64,000 nucleotides of DNA. Source: Bradyrhizobium sp. Its GTDB lineage: Bacteria > Pseudomonadota > Alphaproteobacteria > Rhizobiales > Xanthobacteraceae. The notes under the pieces were generated by a model. It searched no databases and had not been told where the DNA came from. It saw only the letters and a program-made list of their open reading frames with translations. Positions 9,073 to 16,505 of this stretch are shown piece by piece; position 1 is the first letter of the stretch, and each line of letters opens with the position of its first letter. The stretch spans positions 1 through 64,000 of the forward strand of contig JAQGKC010000467.1 in assembly GCA_028290305.1 (NCBI GenBank), written 5' to 3'. The position numbers and the translations under genes were made by a program.

Positions 9073-9125
9073 AAGTGCCGAATGGCGCGAGAATCAGGAA
9101 AATCATCATGGCAGCCTCGCTGGGC

Positions 9126-9200
9126 AATCTTTACATCGTAAAGATTTGTTTAGAGACTTAAGGAGGGGTCGTCAAGCGAAATCTTTACAGTGTAAAAATG
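9126..9200. promoter_or_regulatory. Pair of palindromic TetR-type operators (module 1)
   Basis: Site one has perfect 9-base arms AATCTTTAC / GTAAAGATT around ATC (9126-9146). Site two has arms AATCTTTAC / GTAAAAATg around AGT (9180-9200). Their centres are 54 bases apart. The same pair, in the same order and nearly the same spacing, precedes the tetR gene at 10741-10816. The regulator made there is the likely ligand of both modules; this is inferred from position. Confidence 0.7.
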
Positions 9201-9209
9201 ACAGGTCAG

Positions 9210-9306
9210 CCGTCATTCCGGGGCGCGCGCCAGCGCGAATCCGGAATCTCGAGCTGATCATCTCGGGATTCCGGGTCCGAGGCGCCGCGTCGCCCCGGAA
9301 TGGCGG
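9210..9306. repeat. Composite palindromic intergenic repeat (copy 3)
   Basis: The ends are CGTCATTCCGGGGCG and CGCCCCGGAATGGCG, a long near-perfect inverted repeat. Internal arms are CGCGAATCCGGAATCTC and GATCATCTCGGGATTCCGGG. It is the third composite palindrome within 4 kb. It lies 17 bases from the 3' end of the carotenoid oxygenase frame. Confidence 0.75.
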
Positions 9307-9323
9307 TTGAGGCTGAAGTCCGC

Positions 9324-10723
9324 TCACCCACCCACCCAATTACCGTGAAAACCGTCGGGCACCCGGTGCCCCAATTGCACCAGCGCCACGGGGCCGGCTT
9401 CGACGTCGGTGGCGTTGAATACCGCAAGATCGCTACGGTTTTCGCGTGCGCGCCAGACCGCGGCCAGCAGCCAGCCGTCGCCCTCGGCGGCATCGTTGCC
9501 GCGGGCGACAAATACCGGCTCGGAGATGGTGTCGCCGGCCGGCAGCAGATATTGGCCAACGCGCGATCCCTGGCCGTCGACATGCACCACGCCCGACAGC
9601 GCGCCGAACATCGGCAAATCCGGATTGGCGCAGGCGTACCAGCCGTGGCGGCTCACAAGACCGGCGCGGCGCTCGTCGATGCGCGGGAATTCGCCGGTCA
9701 TGTCGTCCAGATAAATTTGCGTGAAGCGGTCGGTATTTCCTGCGAGATCGAAGGTCCAGCGACAGAGCCGGGCACGCGATTTTTTCGGGTCGGTCGGCGA
9801 ACCATCGGGGTGGGTGAACAACGGCGCCTCCTCGAACTGCATGACGTCGGCGACAATGCGCTCGCCTTCCTCCCACGCGTTCATGACGTGGAAGACGTAA
9901 CAGCTCTCGCCGCGAAACCAGGCGATGTCGCTTGCGGAACCGTTGCGCTTCATGACGCCGACATAGGCGCCCTTGTCCGGTTCCCAGGCGTAAGGCGGCT
10001 TGCCTTTCATCGCGCGTTCCATGCTGCCGGTGATCGGGAGGATCGGAAACAGCAGATGATGTTCGGTGACGATGAAATCGTGCACCATGCTGGCATAGGG
10101 TGCTTCAAAGCGATCGAAGCGTGTCACTACGCCGGACGCATTGACGGATCCGAAGGAGAGCTCGGGCTGAACGGTCCGCCGGCGTTATAGCCGAAGAACA
10201 TCATCTCGCCGGTGACCGGATTGATTTTGGGATGCGCGGTGAACGGTCCGGCGATGCCGCCGCCGTAGTCGCAATAGCCGCGCGTCGCGAGCGTGCCGGG
10301 CTCGATCTCGGTCGGCATATGGCCTTCCTCCAGCGCGAGCAGGCGTCCGCCGTGAAAGACGATGTTGGTGTTGGCGATGCCGCCATCCTGGGTGATCGAG
10401 GTCGGCGCATCCGGCAGTTTGCGGCCGAAGCCGCCGAACAGCGCGCGGCCGGCGTCGTGTTCGGCCTGCCATTTCGGGGTGCGGACCCAGCGGTTGCGAT
10501 AACTGGCGCGGCCATTTTCAAGATGGAAGGCGTGCAGCATGCCGTCGCCGACGAACCAGTGCGCGCCGGGCGCCTCGAATTGCGGATTGGGGCCGTTGCG
10601 ATAGAGCGTGCCATTGAGCTCGCGCGGCAACTCACCCTGTATCTTGAGATACGGCGCGTCGCATTCCATTGGAATCGGCGCCAGATTGGTCCGGGCCATT
10701 TCGGTCACCATGTCCTGCTGCAT
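9324..10723 (-). pseudogene. Carotenoid oxygenase (lignostilbene/apocarotenoid dioxygenase family), frameshifted
   Basis: Two adjoining frames together give one ~466-residue enzyme of normal family length. The N-terminal frame (10723 to about 10165) has LYRNGPNPQFEAPG, WFVGDGMLHAFHLENG and AHPKINPVTGEMMFFGY. The C-terminal frame has MVHDFIVTEHHLLFPI, ESCYVFHVMNAWEEG and ends PDGFHGNWVGG. All four iron-binding histidine positions are present across the two parts. The frames join at the run of three Gs at 10164-10166. One more G there (AGCCCCGAG instead of AGCCCGAG on the coding strand) restores a continuous protein. The start has AAGGGAGCG before ATG 10723. Real decay and a sequencing error are both possible. 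Confidence 0.85.
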
Positions 10724-10740
10724 CGATCGCTCCCTTGCTT

Positions 10741-10816
10741 TATCTTTACATCGTAAAGATATGGAATATGCGAGGCGGCGATGATCGTCAAGCGAAATCT
10801 TTACAGTGTAAAAATC
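10741..10816. promoter_or_regulatory. Pair of palindromic TetR-type operators (module 2) in the divergent promoter
   Basis: Site one has arms TATCTTTAC / GTAAAGATA around ATC (10741-10761). Site two has AATCTTTAC / GTAAAAATc around AGT (10796-10816). Centres are 55 bases apart. They lie between the start of the carotenoid oxygenase (minus) and tetR (plus), so a bound regulator could control both genes. A 30-base stretch covering site two, starting CGTCAAGCGAAATC, is identical to the one at 9170-9199. Confidence 0.8.
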
Positions 10817-10834
10817 GCAATATATAAGGACCGC

Positions 10835-11569
10835 ATGACGAAGAAACCCAAAGACAATCGTGGCCGCCGCCGCCCTGTGAAAACCCGCGAGGCCGCGAAA
10901 GCAGTGGCGGAAAAGAAACCTGCTGCGCGACGGGGCAGCAGATCAACCGGCGAAGCGCCGTACCATCACGGCGCGCTACACGAGGCTTTGCTGAAGGCGG
11001 CGGAAACCGTGCTGGAGCGCGATGGCCTGGCCGGGCTGACGCTGCGCGCGGTGGCGCGCGAGGCCGGTGTGTCGCATGCAGCGCCGACCCATCATTTCGG
11101 TGACCTCACGGGTCTGGTCAGCGAGCTCGCGGCAATCGGGTTTCGGCAATTCAACGCGGCGATGGCGGTTGCCAGTGCCGAGGGCACGTTGCCAATCGAG
11201 AAGGCAGTGGCCCGGGCCAAAGCCTATGTCGCCTATGCGCAGGCGCATCCCGGCATGTATGGGCTGATGTTCCGTACCGAGCGTCTCGATATGTCGCGGC
11301 CGTCGCTGCATGAGGCCGCCAGTGCCTCTTTCGCAGGGCTGGCCGGCGCCATTGGCGCCAGCCGTCACGAACATATCGAAGAGGAAGCTCTATCACTCGA
11401 TCAGGCCGCCGCGATCGCGCGGGCGTGGTCGCTGGTCCACGGCTTCACCATGCTACTGCTCGATGACCGGCTGTCCGACATCCTTCGTCGGCTTCCGAAA
11501 GGCACCGATGCCGAAACCTTGCTGGATGCCATGCTCAAATCCACGATCGGCCGGTCGCCGGGATCATGA
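10835..11569 (+). CDS. TetR/AcrR family transcriptional regulator
   Basis: This 244-residue repressor has a basic N-terminal tail, then a TetR helix-turn-helix (PYHHGALHEALLKAAETVLE, LTLRAVAREAGVSHAAPTHH, FGDLTGLVSELAA). The C-terminal helical domain with AKAYVAYAQAHPGMYGLMFR resembles the WHG-type TetR C-domain. ATG 10835 is chosen because AAGGA lies 6 bases upstream; the in-frame ATG at 10781 lies before the second operator and lacks a ribosome site. Divergent from the carotenoid oxygenase, it probably represses that gene and itself through the two ATCTTTAC palindromes. Confidence 0.9.
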   Translation: MTKKPKDNRGRRRPVKTREAAKAVAEKKPAARRGSRSTGEAPYHHGALHEALLKAAETVLERDGLAGLTLRAVAREAGVSHAAPTHHFGDLTGLVSELAAIGFRQFNAAMAVASAEGTLPIEKAVARAKAYVAYAQAHPGMYGLMFRTERLDMSRPSLHEAASASFAGLAGAIGASRHEHIEEEALSLDQAAAIARAWSLVHGFTMLLLDDRLSDILRRLPKGTDAETLLDAMLKSTIGRSPGS

Positions 11570-11763
11570 AGCGCTCGTCAGGCGTCGTCCGTCGTGAGGG
11601 GAACCCTTTATACTCGATATTCGTCATATTCGATATTCGTCCGATCCACGCAATCTGGGGACGGTTCAGTGCAGATGCGGGAAAGGACTGACATCGGCCC
11701 GGAATCGTTTTAGAACACCAGCTTCGCCATTCCTGTCTTCACTAGCGTCAGTTTCAGTCGATC

Positions 11764-12456
11764 ATGCCTGCCATTTCTCCGAATAAGCCTTATCGCGTCG
11801 GCCGTTCCCGCACCGGACTTGGCCTCTTCGCTACCAAGCCGATCAAGAAGGGCGCCAAAATCGTCCGCTATTTTGGTCCACTGCTGGATTCCAGAAAGAA
11901 GAAAGACGACGCGATCGAGAACAAATATCTGTTCGAGCTCAACGGCCGCTGGACCATCGACGGTTCGGTTCGCAAGAACATCGCGCGTTACATCAATCAC
12001 GCCTGCAAGCCGAACGCGGAATCCGACGTCAGTGCGCGCAAGCGCAAGGTGGTGATCCGCGCCATCAAGAACATCGAACCCGGCGAAGAGATCAACTACG
12101 ATTACGGCACCGATTACTTCAAGGCCTATCTGAAGCCGATCGGTTGCAAATGCGACGCCTGCGAAAAGAAGCGCAAGAAGAAGCGCGCCGAGGCGAGGGC
12201 TGAGAAGCTGCGCCTGAAAGCCAAAGCCGAGAAGAAGGCTTTGAAAGAAGCTGAAAAGCAGGCGGCGAAGGCCAGAAAGAAGCTGGAGAAGCTGAACGGC
12301 AAGTCTGGTAGCGCGAAAGCGAACGGCAAGCTGCTGAACGGGCACAGCCGATCCAAGGTTGCCGGAAAGGCATCGGCCGCGGCGAAACCCAGAACGTTTG
12401 CCAGACCCAGGACTTCCGCGACGGCTGTTGCTTGGGACCAGCAAGCCTCGGCCTAG
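11764..12456 (+). CDS. SET-domain protein (putative lysine methyltransferase) with lysine/alanine-rich tail
   Basis: This 230-residue protein has a compact SET domain at about residues 8-125. It begins with YRVGRSRTGLGLFATKPIKK, and RYINHACKPNAE plus GEEINYDYG are the SAM/catalytic motifs that form the pseudoknot. A post-SET-like CKCDAC follows and could bind zinc with another cysteine. Residues ~140-215 are a run of KKKRAEARAEKLRLKAKAEK-type repeats, like histone H1 or HU-tail sequence. SET proteins methylate lysines using SAM; bacterial substrates are mostly unknown. The tail suggests nucleic-acid binding or self-methylation (inference). Confidence 0.88.
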   Translation: MPAISPNKPYRVGRSRTGLGLFATKPIKKGAKIVRYFGPLLDSRKKKDDAIENKYLFELNGRWTIDGSVRKNIARYINHACKPNAESDVSARKRKVVIRAIKNIEPGEEINYDYGTDYFKAYLKPIGCKCDACEKKRKKKRAEARAEKLRLKAKAEKKALKEAEKQAAKARKKLEKLNGKSGSAKANGKLLNGHSRSKVAGKASAAAKPRTFARPRTSATAVAWDQQASA

Positions 12457-12809
12457 GTCGTCAGCGTGCCGCCGCTCCCGCGCTGCCCGATAGTTTGCCT
12501 TCAGCGCGCCGACCGGCGCCACCAACTCTGGAGCTGACGCAGCAGCCGGATCGGGCAGAGTGTCCTGCCGACGCTGTTCTCGACGGCCTGCACATGCGCG
12601 AACACGAGAACGCCGGTGTTGTGCACCACTGGTTCCGGCATGTTGAGCGAACGCGCCAGCATCCGGGTCGCCAGATTGAGCAGCCACGGGATCATGCCGG
12701 TGGCTGAGGGTGCGGTGCTGGATCGGGAAGGCGTGCGCTTGGGTCATCTCCTGTGCTGCAAAGATGACCTGGCCGGATAGCGATTTCGATTACTTCGGAC
12801 GTAATGGAA
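12457..12809. other. Intergenic stretch without a supported gene
   Basis: A minus-strand frame (12501-12695) would encode 64 residues starting MIPWLLNLATRMLARSLNMP and ending QLQSWWRRSAR. It has no recognisable family and no convincing ribosome site. It could be the degraded end of a lost gene. Nothing else is recognised. Confidence 0.4.
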
Positions 12810-12827
12810 CGCGTGAAATTCGCGTGA
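12810..12827. promoter_or_regulatory. Direct repeat CGCGTGA spaced one helical turn
   Basis: CGCGTGA occurs at 12810-12816 and again at 12821-12827, exactly 11 bases apart, 13 bases before the start of the MmyB-type regulator. This is a plausible self-regulatory operator, based only on position and repetition. Confidence 0.35.
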
Positions 12828-12840
12828 TACGTTTGTCACC

Positions 12841-13662
12841 ATGACCGCACCCTCCGCAACAGCACGCGCCGACCGAGCCCAGCCTGCCCATATCGGCGAT
12901 CACTTGCGCGAATGGCGGCAGCGCCGCCATCTCAGCCAGCTCGATCTCGCCGGTGACGCCGAGATTTCCGCGCGGCATCTGAGCTTCGTGGAAACCGGCC
13001 GCTCGGCGCCGTCACGCGACATGGTGCTGAAGCTTGCCGAGCGGCTCGACGTGCCGTTACGCGAACGCAATGTCCTCCTGGTGGCGGCGGGTTTCGCGCC
13101 GGCTTTTCCGCAGCGATCGCTCGACGACCCCGCGCTGAAATCGGCGCGGGCCGCGATCGACCTTGTGCTCAGGGCGCATGAACCCAATCCGGCGCTGGCG
13201 GTCGACCGGCACTGGAATCTGGTCTCGGCCAACCGCATGGTGATGCCGCTGCTCGAGGGCATCCCGACGCGCCTGCTCGGCCAGCCCTTCAATGTGCTGC
13301 GGCTCAGTTTTCATCCCGAGGCGCTGGCGGCGCGCACTGTCAATCTTGCTGAATGGTGCGGGCATCTCCTGGAGCGGCTGCATCGCCAGTGCGAGGCCAC
13401 CGCCGATCCCGAACTGATAAAACTCTATCACGACCTCAAGGCCTTTCCGATTCCGGCGCGTTCGGCGCCGCTGCCGGCTGACAACGTCGCGATCCCCTTC
13501 AAGATGCGGCTCGGCGGCGATGTGCTGAGCTTTTTCTCCACGACGATGATTTTCGGCACGCCGGTCGATATCACGCTGTCGGAGCTGGCGCTGGAGACGT
13601 TCTTTCCGGCTGACGATCTGACCGCCGAGCGGATGCGGGCGATGGCGGCCAATCTCACATAG
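12841..13662 (+). CDS. XRE-family regulator with MmyB-like ligand-binding domain
   Basis: This 273-residue protein has an N-terminal helix-turn-helix (IGDHLREWRQRRHLSQLDLA, then SARHLSFVETGRSAPSRDMV). It continues into the MmyB-type PAS-like domain: NPALAVDRHWNLVSANRMVM, VLRLSFHPEALAARTVNLAEW, and the terminal FFSTTMIFGTPVDITLSELA, all hallmarks of the family. Members sense small hydrophobic ligands and often regulate an adjacent oxidoreductase. Here the next gene, 61 bases downstream on the same strand, is a FrnE-like DsbA protein. Confidence 0.92.
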   Translation: MTAPSATARADRAQPAHIGDHLREWRQRRHLSQLDLAGDAEISARHLSFVETGRSAPSRDMVLKLAERLDVPLRERNVLLVAAGFAPAFPQRSLDDPALKSARAAIDLVLRAHEPNPALAVDRHWNLVSANRMVMPLLEGIPTRLLGQPFNVLRLSFHPEALAARTVNLAEWCGHLLERLHRQCEATADPELIKLYHDLKAFPIPARSAPLPADNVAIPFKMRLGGDVLSFFSTTMIFGTPVDITLSELALETFFPADDLTAERMRAMAANLT

Positions 13663-13723
13663 TTCTCTTGTCCGGGCCTGGATTGCGGCTTATCTCTGGG
13701 GCCGACCCACGGAGGACAACCCG

Positions 13724-14389
13724 ATGAGCAGCCTAATACCGCTTAAGATCGACATCGTCTCCGACGTGGTGTGTCCGTGGTGCTATATCGGCAAGCGCCG
13801 GATCGAGAACGCGCTGGCGCTGGCGCCGGATGTGCCGGTCGAGATCCACTGGCGGCCGTTCTTTCTCAATTCGTGGGTGCCGCGCGAAGGCATCAGCCGC
13901 GACGAATATCTCACCGCGAAATTCGGCTCGCCCGAAGCCTATAAGGGCATCGCCGGACGTGTTGTTACCGCTGCGGGCGAAGAGGGCCTTATTTACCGGC
14001 CCGATCTGGTCAAACGCCAGCCTAACACCATCGATTGCCATCGCCTGATTCATTGGGCCGAAGCGCAAGGCAAATCCGCCGAGATGAAACAGCGACTGAT
14101 GGAACTGTATTTCCGGGACGGCGGCGATCTCACCGATATCAACGTGCTGGTGCAGGCGGCCGCCGATTGCGGGCTCGATGCCGACGATGTGCGCCGGCGC
14201 CTGGCGACCGATGAAGACGTCGAGCTGATTTCGGCGCAAGCGAAGGAAGCCTCCGACAAGGGCATCTCCGGCGTGCCGACCTTCGTGTTCGCGCAGAAAT
14301 ACGCGGTGTCCGGCGCGCAGCCGGCCGACCAGCTCGCCCGTGCTATCCGGCAAGTATCGGCGGAAGTGAACGCGCAAGCAGCGGAGTAG
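13724..14389 (+). CDS. FrnE-like DsbA family oxidoreductase
   Basis: This 221-residue thioredoxin-fold protein has a CPWC active site (IVSDVVCPWCYIGKRRIENA) and no signal peptide, so it acts in the cytosol. The cis-proline segment is GISGVPTFVFAQKYAVSGAQ near the C-terminus. It belongs with the 2-hydroxychromene-2-carboxylate isomerase/FrnE branch of DsbA proteins, whose members act as disulfide oxidoreductases in stress responses. GGAGGACAACCCG precedes the ATG. Probably co-transcribed with the upstream MmyB-type regulator. Confidence 0.92.
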   Translation: MSSLIPLKIDIVSDVVCPWCYIGKRRIENALALAPDVPVEIHWRPFFLNSWVPREGISRDEYLTAKFGSPEAYKGIAGRVVTAAGEEGLIYRPDLVKRQPNTIDCHRLIHWAEAQGKSAEMKQRLMELYFRDGGDLTDINVLVQAAADCGLDADDVRRRLATDEDVELISAQAKEASDKGISGVPTFVFAQKYAVSGAQPADQLARAIRQVSAEVNAQAAE

Positions 14390-14427
14390 CAGACCAACCC
14401 GTATCGCGCGGCCTTGATTATTCTTAT

Positions 14428-14439
14428 TTGTAGCTACAA
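14428..14439. promoter_or_regulatory. Perfect palindrome TTGTAGCTACAA in the brnTA promoter
   Basis: The 12-base perfect palindrome lies 7 bases before the brnT start codon. BrnA antitoxins repress their own operon by binding palindromes in this position, so this is the likely autoregulatory operator. It is intact although the genes downstream are damaged. Confidence 0.65.
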
Positions 14440-14446
14440 TAATTCG

Positions 14447-14699
14447 ATGAAGCTCACGTTCGGAACCGGTCAAGCGTGCTGTTACGCTTGCGGAGCGGGG
14501 GCTAGATTTCGAAGATGCTACGGAGATTTTTCGCGGCGATACGCTGGATTTCCCCGACGACTGCCGGGACTATGGCGAACCGCGTATGCTCACGGTCGGC
14601 CATCTTCGCGGTCGCATGGTGATCGTCGTTTGGACACCGCGCGGGAATGCTCGGCACGTCATTTCGATCAGGAAAGCAAATGCCGCGAAACAGCGCGTT
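14447..14699 (+). pseudogene. brnT: BrnT ribonuclease toxin, frameshifted near both ends
   Basis: The ATG at 14447 begins MKLTF and then leaves frame. From 14464 another frame reads EPVKRAVTLAERGLDFEDAT, EIFRGDTLDFPDD, GEPRMLTVGHLRGRM and WTPRGNARHVISIRKANA, a clear BrnT sequence. Removing one G at 14462-14463 would join start and body. At the 3' end the usual REQARF-like ending lies in yet another frame (after 14684), suggesting a second one-base change. Without its start this RelE-fold ribonuclease is unlikely to be made. Confidence 0.8.
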
Positions 14700-14993
14700 T
14701 TGGGAAGCGATTTGAAGAAGGTTGACCGCCATATCGTGCAGCCACACGAATATGACGAGATTCCCGAATTGACTGCGGAATGGTTTGCATCCGCGGACCA
14801 GCGTCGTGGCGGCAAGCTCGTTCGGCGCGGGCGTCCGAAATCCGACGATCCGAAGCAACTTGTCTCGCTACGAATAGATGCCGACGTGCTGCGATGGTTC
14901 AAGCGGACCGGCGCTGGATATCAGTCGCGCATTGGCGACGTCCTCAAGCGTCATGTCCAGCAAAGTATCGCGCGCAAGAGGAAGACGGGATAA
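14586..14993 (+). CDS. brnA: BrnA antitoxin frame, fused in frame to the C-terminal half of BrnT
   Basis: One open frame runs from the BrnT body (MLTVGHLRGRMVIVVWTPRG) straight into BrnA (VLGSDLKKVDRHIVQ, EYDEIPELTAEWFASAD, GGKLVRRGRPKS, VSLRIDADVLRWFK, YQSRIGDVLKRHVQQ). The BrnA part, with its ribbon-helix-helix DNA-binding end, is complete from about 14700, where a TTG could serve as its own start. Normally brnT and brnA are separate overlapping genes. The fusion appears to follow from the small indels in brnT. Whether a stand-alone BrnA is still translated is unclear. Confidence 0.7.
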   Translation: MLTVGHLRGRMVIVVWTPRGNARHVISIRKANAAKQRVLGSDLKKVDRHIVQPHEYDEIPELTAEWFASADQRRGGKLVRRGRPKSDDPKQLVSLRIDADVLRWFKRTGAGYQSRIGDVLKRHVQQSIARKRKTG

Positions 14994-15022
14994 TAGAGAT
15001 CGCGCGGAGCTCGAGCATTTTC

Positions 15023-16360
15023 TCAGTGATGCGGCTCGGGCGTTGAACCGAAAGCCGCCGCACCTGAACGCTTGTGCCGCCATGCGCGGATGAATCGAAC
15101 GCCGCGGCGCGCAAGATCCAGAACAAGCTGGCGTGAGATGAGCGCCGTGTGGATCAGCGGTACCACGGGATCGTTTGGTCGCAACGGAATCAGCACATCG
15201 CCGATCGCCAAGCGCCCGCGCCAGATCGGATTGATCATGGGATGATCGGGGCTCGCGGTGGAATCGGCCGTTGCGATCGTGGGATCGGCGCAGAGGTGTC
15301 GGGTCAGATCGAGCGTCAGTTGCACCCCGGGCGAGAATTTCGCAAAGCGTTTGTCGACGCCGAGCTTGAAGTAAAACGCACGATCCTGATGCCGAAGCAC
15401 GATCGCCGCGGCGATCGGCGTATCTCCGGCACGCAGCGTCACGATCTCGCATTGGCCTGTGGCGGCAAGCGCGATCGTTGCGCGCCGGATGAAGCTAACG
15501 TCGCCATCATCCTGCAGCAACGCGGTGCCGCGCTTGCCTTTCCACCCACTGGCTTCCAGCGTCAGGAATATTTCGATCGCAGCGGCGACGTCTTCAGGCG
15601 TGCGCGCCACATCGAAACGAACGGCGCCGTGCTCAGTGAGGCGATGGCGCTGGCGGCGCAATTCCTTGAGTTTTTTGGGTCCCAGCGCATCACGCAGCAA
15701 TTCCTCGGCATCGCGTGTGGCGTCAAGACAGGCGCGCTGGTGAGATTGCAGCACAAGCGGGCGCATGCCGCTCTGCCGCAGTACTTCCGTGAAAGCTCTC
15801 ATGGCGGCGCCATCGAACGATGCATCGCGCAGGACCAGCGCATGGGCGCCGGCTTTCCGCGCCTGCCGCATCAATTCTGCCACGGCGTCTTTTGCCGTGT
15901 CGCGATCGAGTAGCGGCGTGCAGAGCGTGCCGTAGGGATGGGCGCTCACCAAAGCGGGCAGGGGAATCCTGTAAGCGCGCCACAACGAAATTGCCGGCAT
16001 CAAGCCGATCAGGCGCGCTGCGCCATCTGGCGCCAACAAAACGTCGCTCCACGCGCTCAGTGCCGAAACGCCGGTTCGGCCGGTGGCGAAGGCGTTCACG
16101 GCTAATTCCCAGCCGGGCAGATAATAGCCGTTCGGCTCGATGGCGCGCTCGGTGAGCTCCCGCCATTGGCTCACCGCCACGGCCGTGAGCGGCGCGAACG
16201 CATCTCCGACAGGCGAAGCTGCCTCCGCCTGCGGACGCTTGCCGACAGCATCTTTTACAGATGCGCGACGAACCACCGCTGTATCAGTAATCTCGACCAC
16301 GTCCCCGTTTCCCCGTTCGCGGCGGATTGCGAGGCGTGCGTGGTAGCGCCGCTTCTCCAC
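15023..16360 (-). CDS. CelD/BioF2-like GNAT-fold acetyltransferase
   Basis: This 445-residue protein has the two-lobed GNAT arrangement of the Acetyltransf_6 (CelD/FemAB-like) family. Recognisable segments are EPNGYYLPGWELAVNAFA in the first lobe, and LKELRRQRHRLTEHGAVRFD plus LEASGWKGKRGTALLQD in the second. The family signature for acceptor handling is RAFYFKLGVDKRFAKFSPGV. Relatives occur with polysaccharide-synthesis genes and are thought to acylate exported glycans. No signal peptide is visible. Its start lies 145 bases from the peptide ABC operon end; no operon partner is evident. Confidence 0.82.
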   Translation of the reverse strand: MEKRRYHARLAIRRERGNGDVVEITDTAVVRRASVKDAVGKRPQAEAASPVGDAFAPLTAVAVSQWRELTERAIEPNGYYLPGWELAVNAFATGRTGVSALSAWSDVLLAPDGAARLIGLMPAISLWRAYRIPLPALVSAHPYGTLCTPLLDRDTAKDAVAELMRQARKAGAHALVLRDASFDGAAMRAFTEVLRQSGMRPLVLQSHQRACLDATRDAEELLRDALGPKKLKELRRQRHRLTEHGAVRFDVARTPEDVAAAIEIFLTLEASGWKGKRGTALLQDDGDVSFIRRATIALAATGQCEIVTLRAGDTPIAAAIVLRHQDRAFYFKLGVDKRFAKFSPGVQLTLDLTRHLCADPTIATADSTASPDHPMINPIWRGRLAIGDVLIPLRPNDPVVPLIHTALISRQLVLDLARRGVRFIRAWRHKRSGAAAFGSTPEPHH

Positions 16361-16505
16361 CGCGTTTTCGGGAAAATGCTAGCGGAAAGATTGGAAAAGA
16401 CCGTTGGTATCGGGATTCAATTTGAGCGGTGATGTTAACCCGGCATTTATCATGCGAGAGCCGTGCGCCTCACCGATGTCGATCAAGGAGCAATCGCTTT
16501 AGTAC

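Noticed and set aside
11590..11640. Short direct repeats (CGATATTCGTC) after tetR as an operator array
   Set aside because: Only two imperfect units of about 12 bases, with no gene directly downstream to regulate and no palindromic symmetry.
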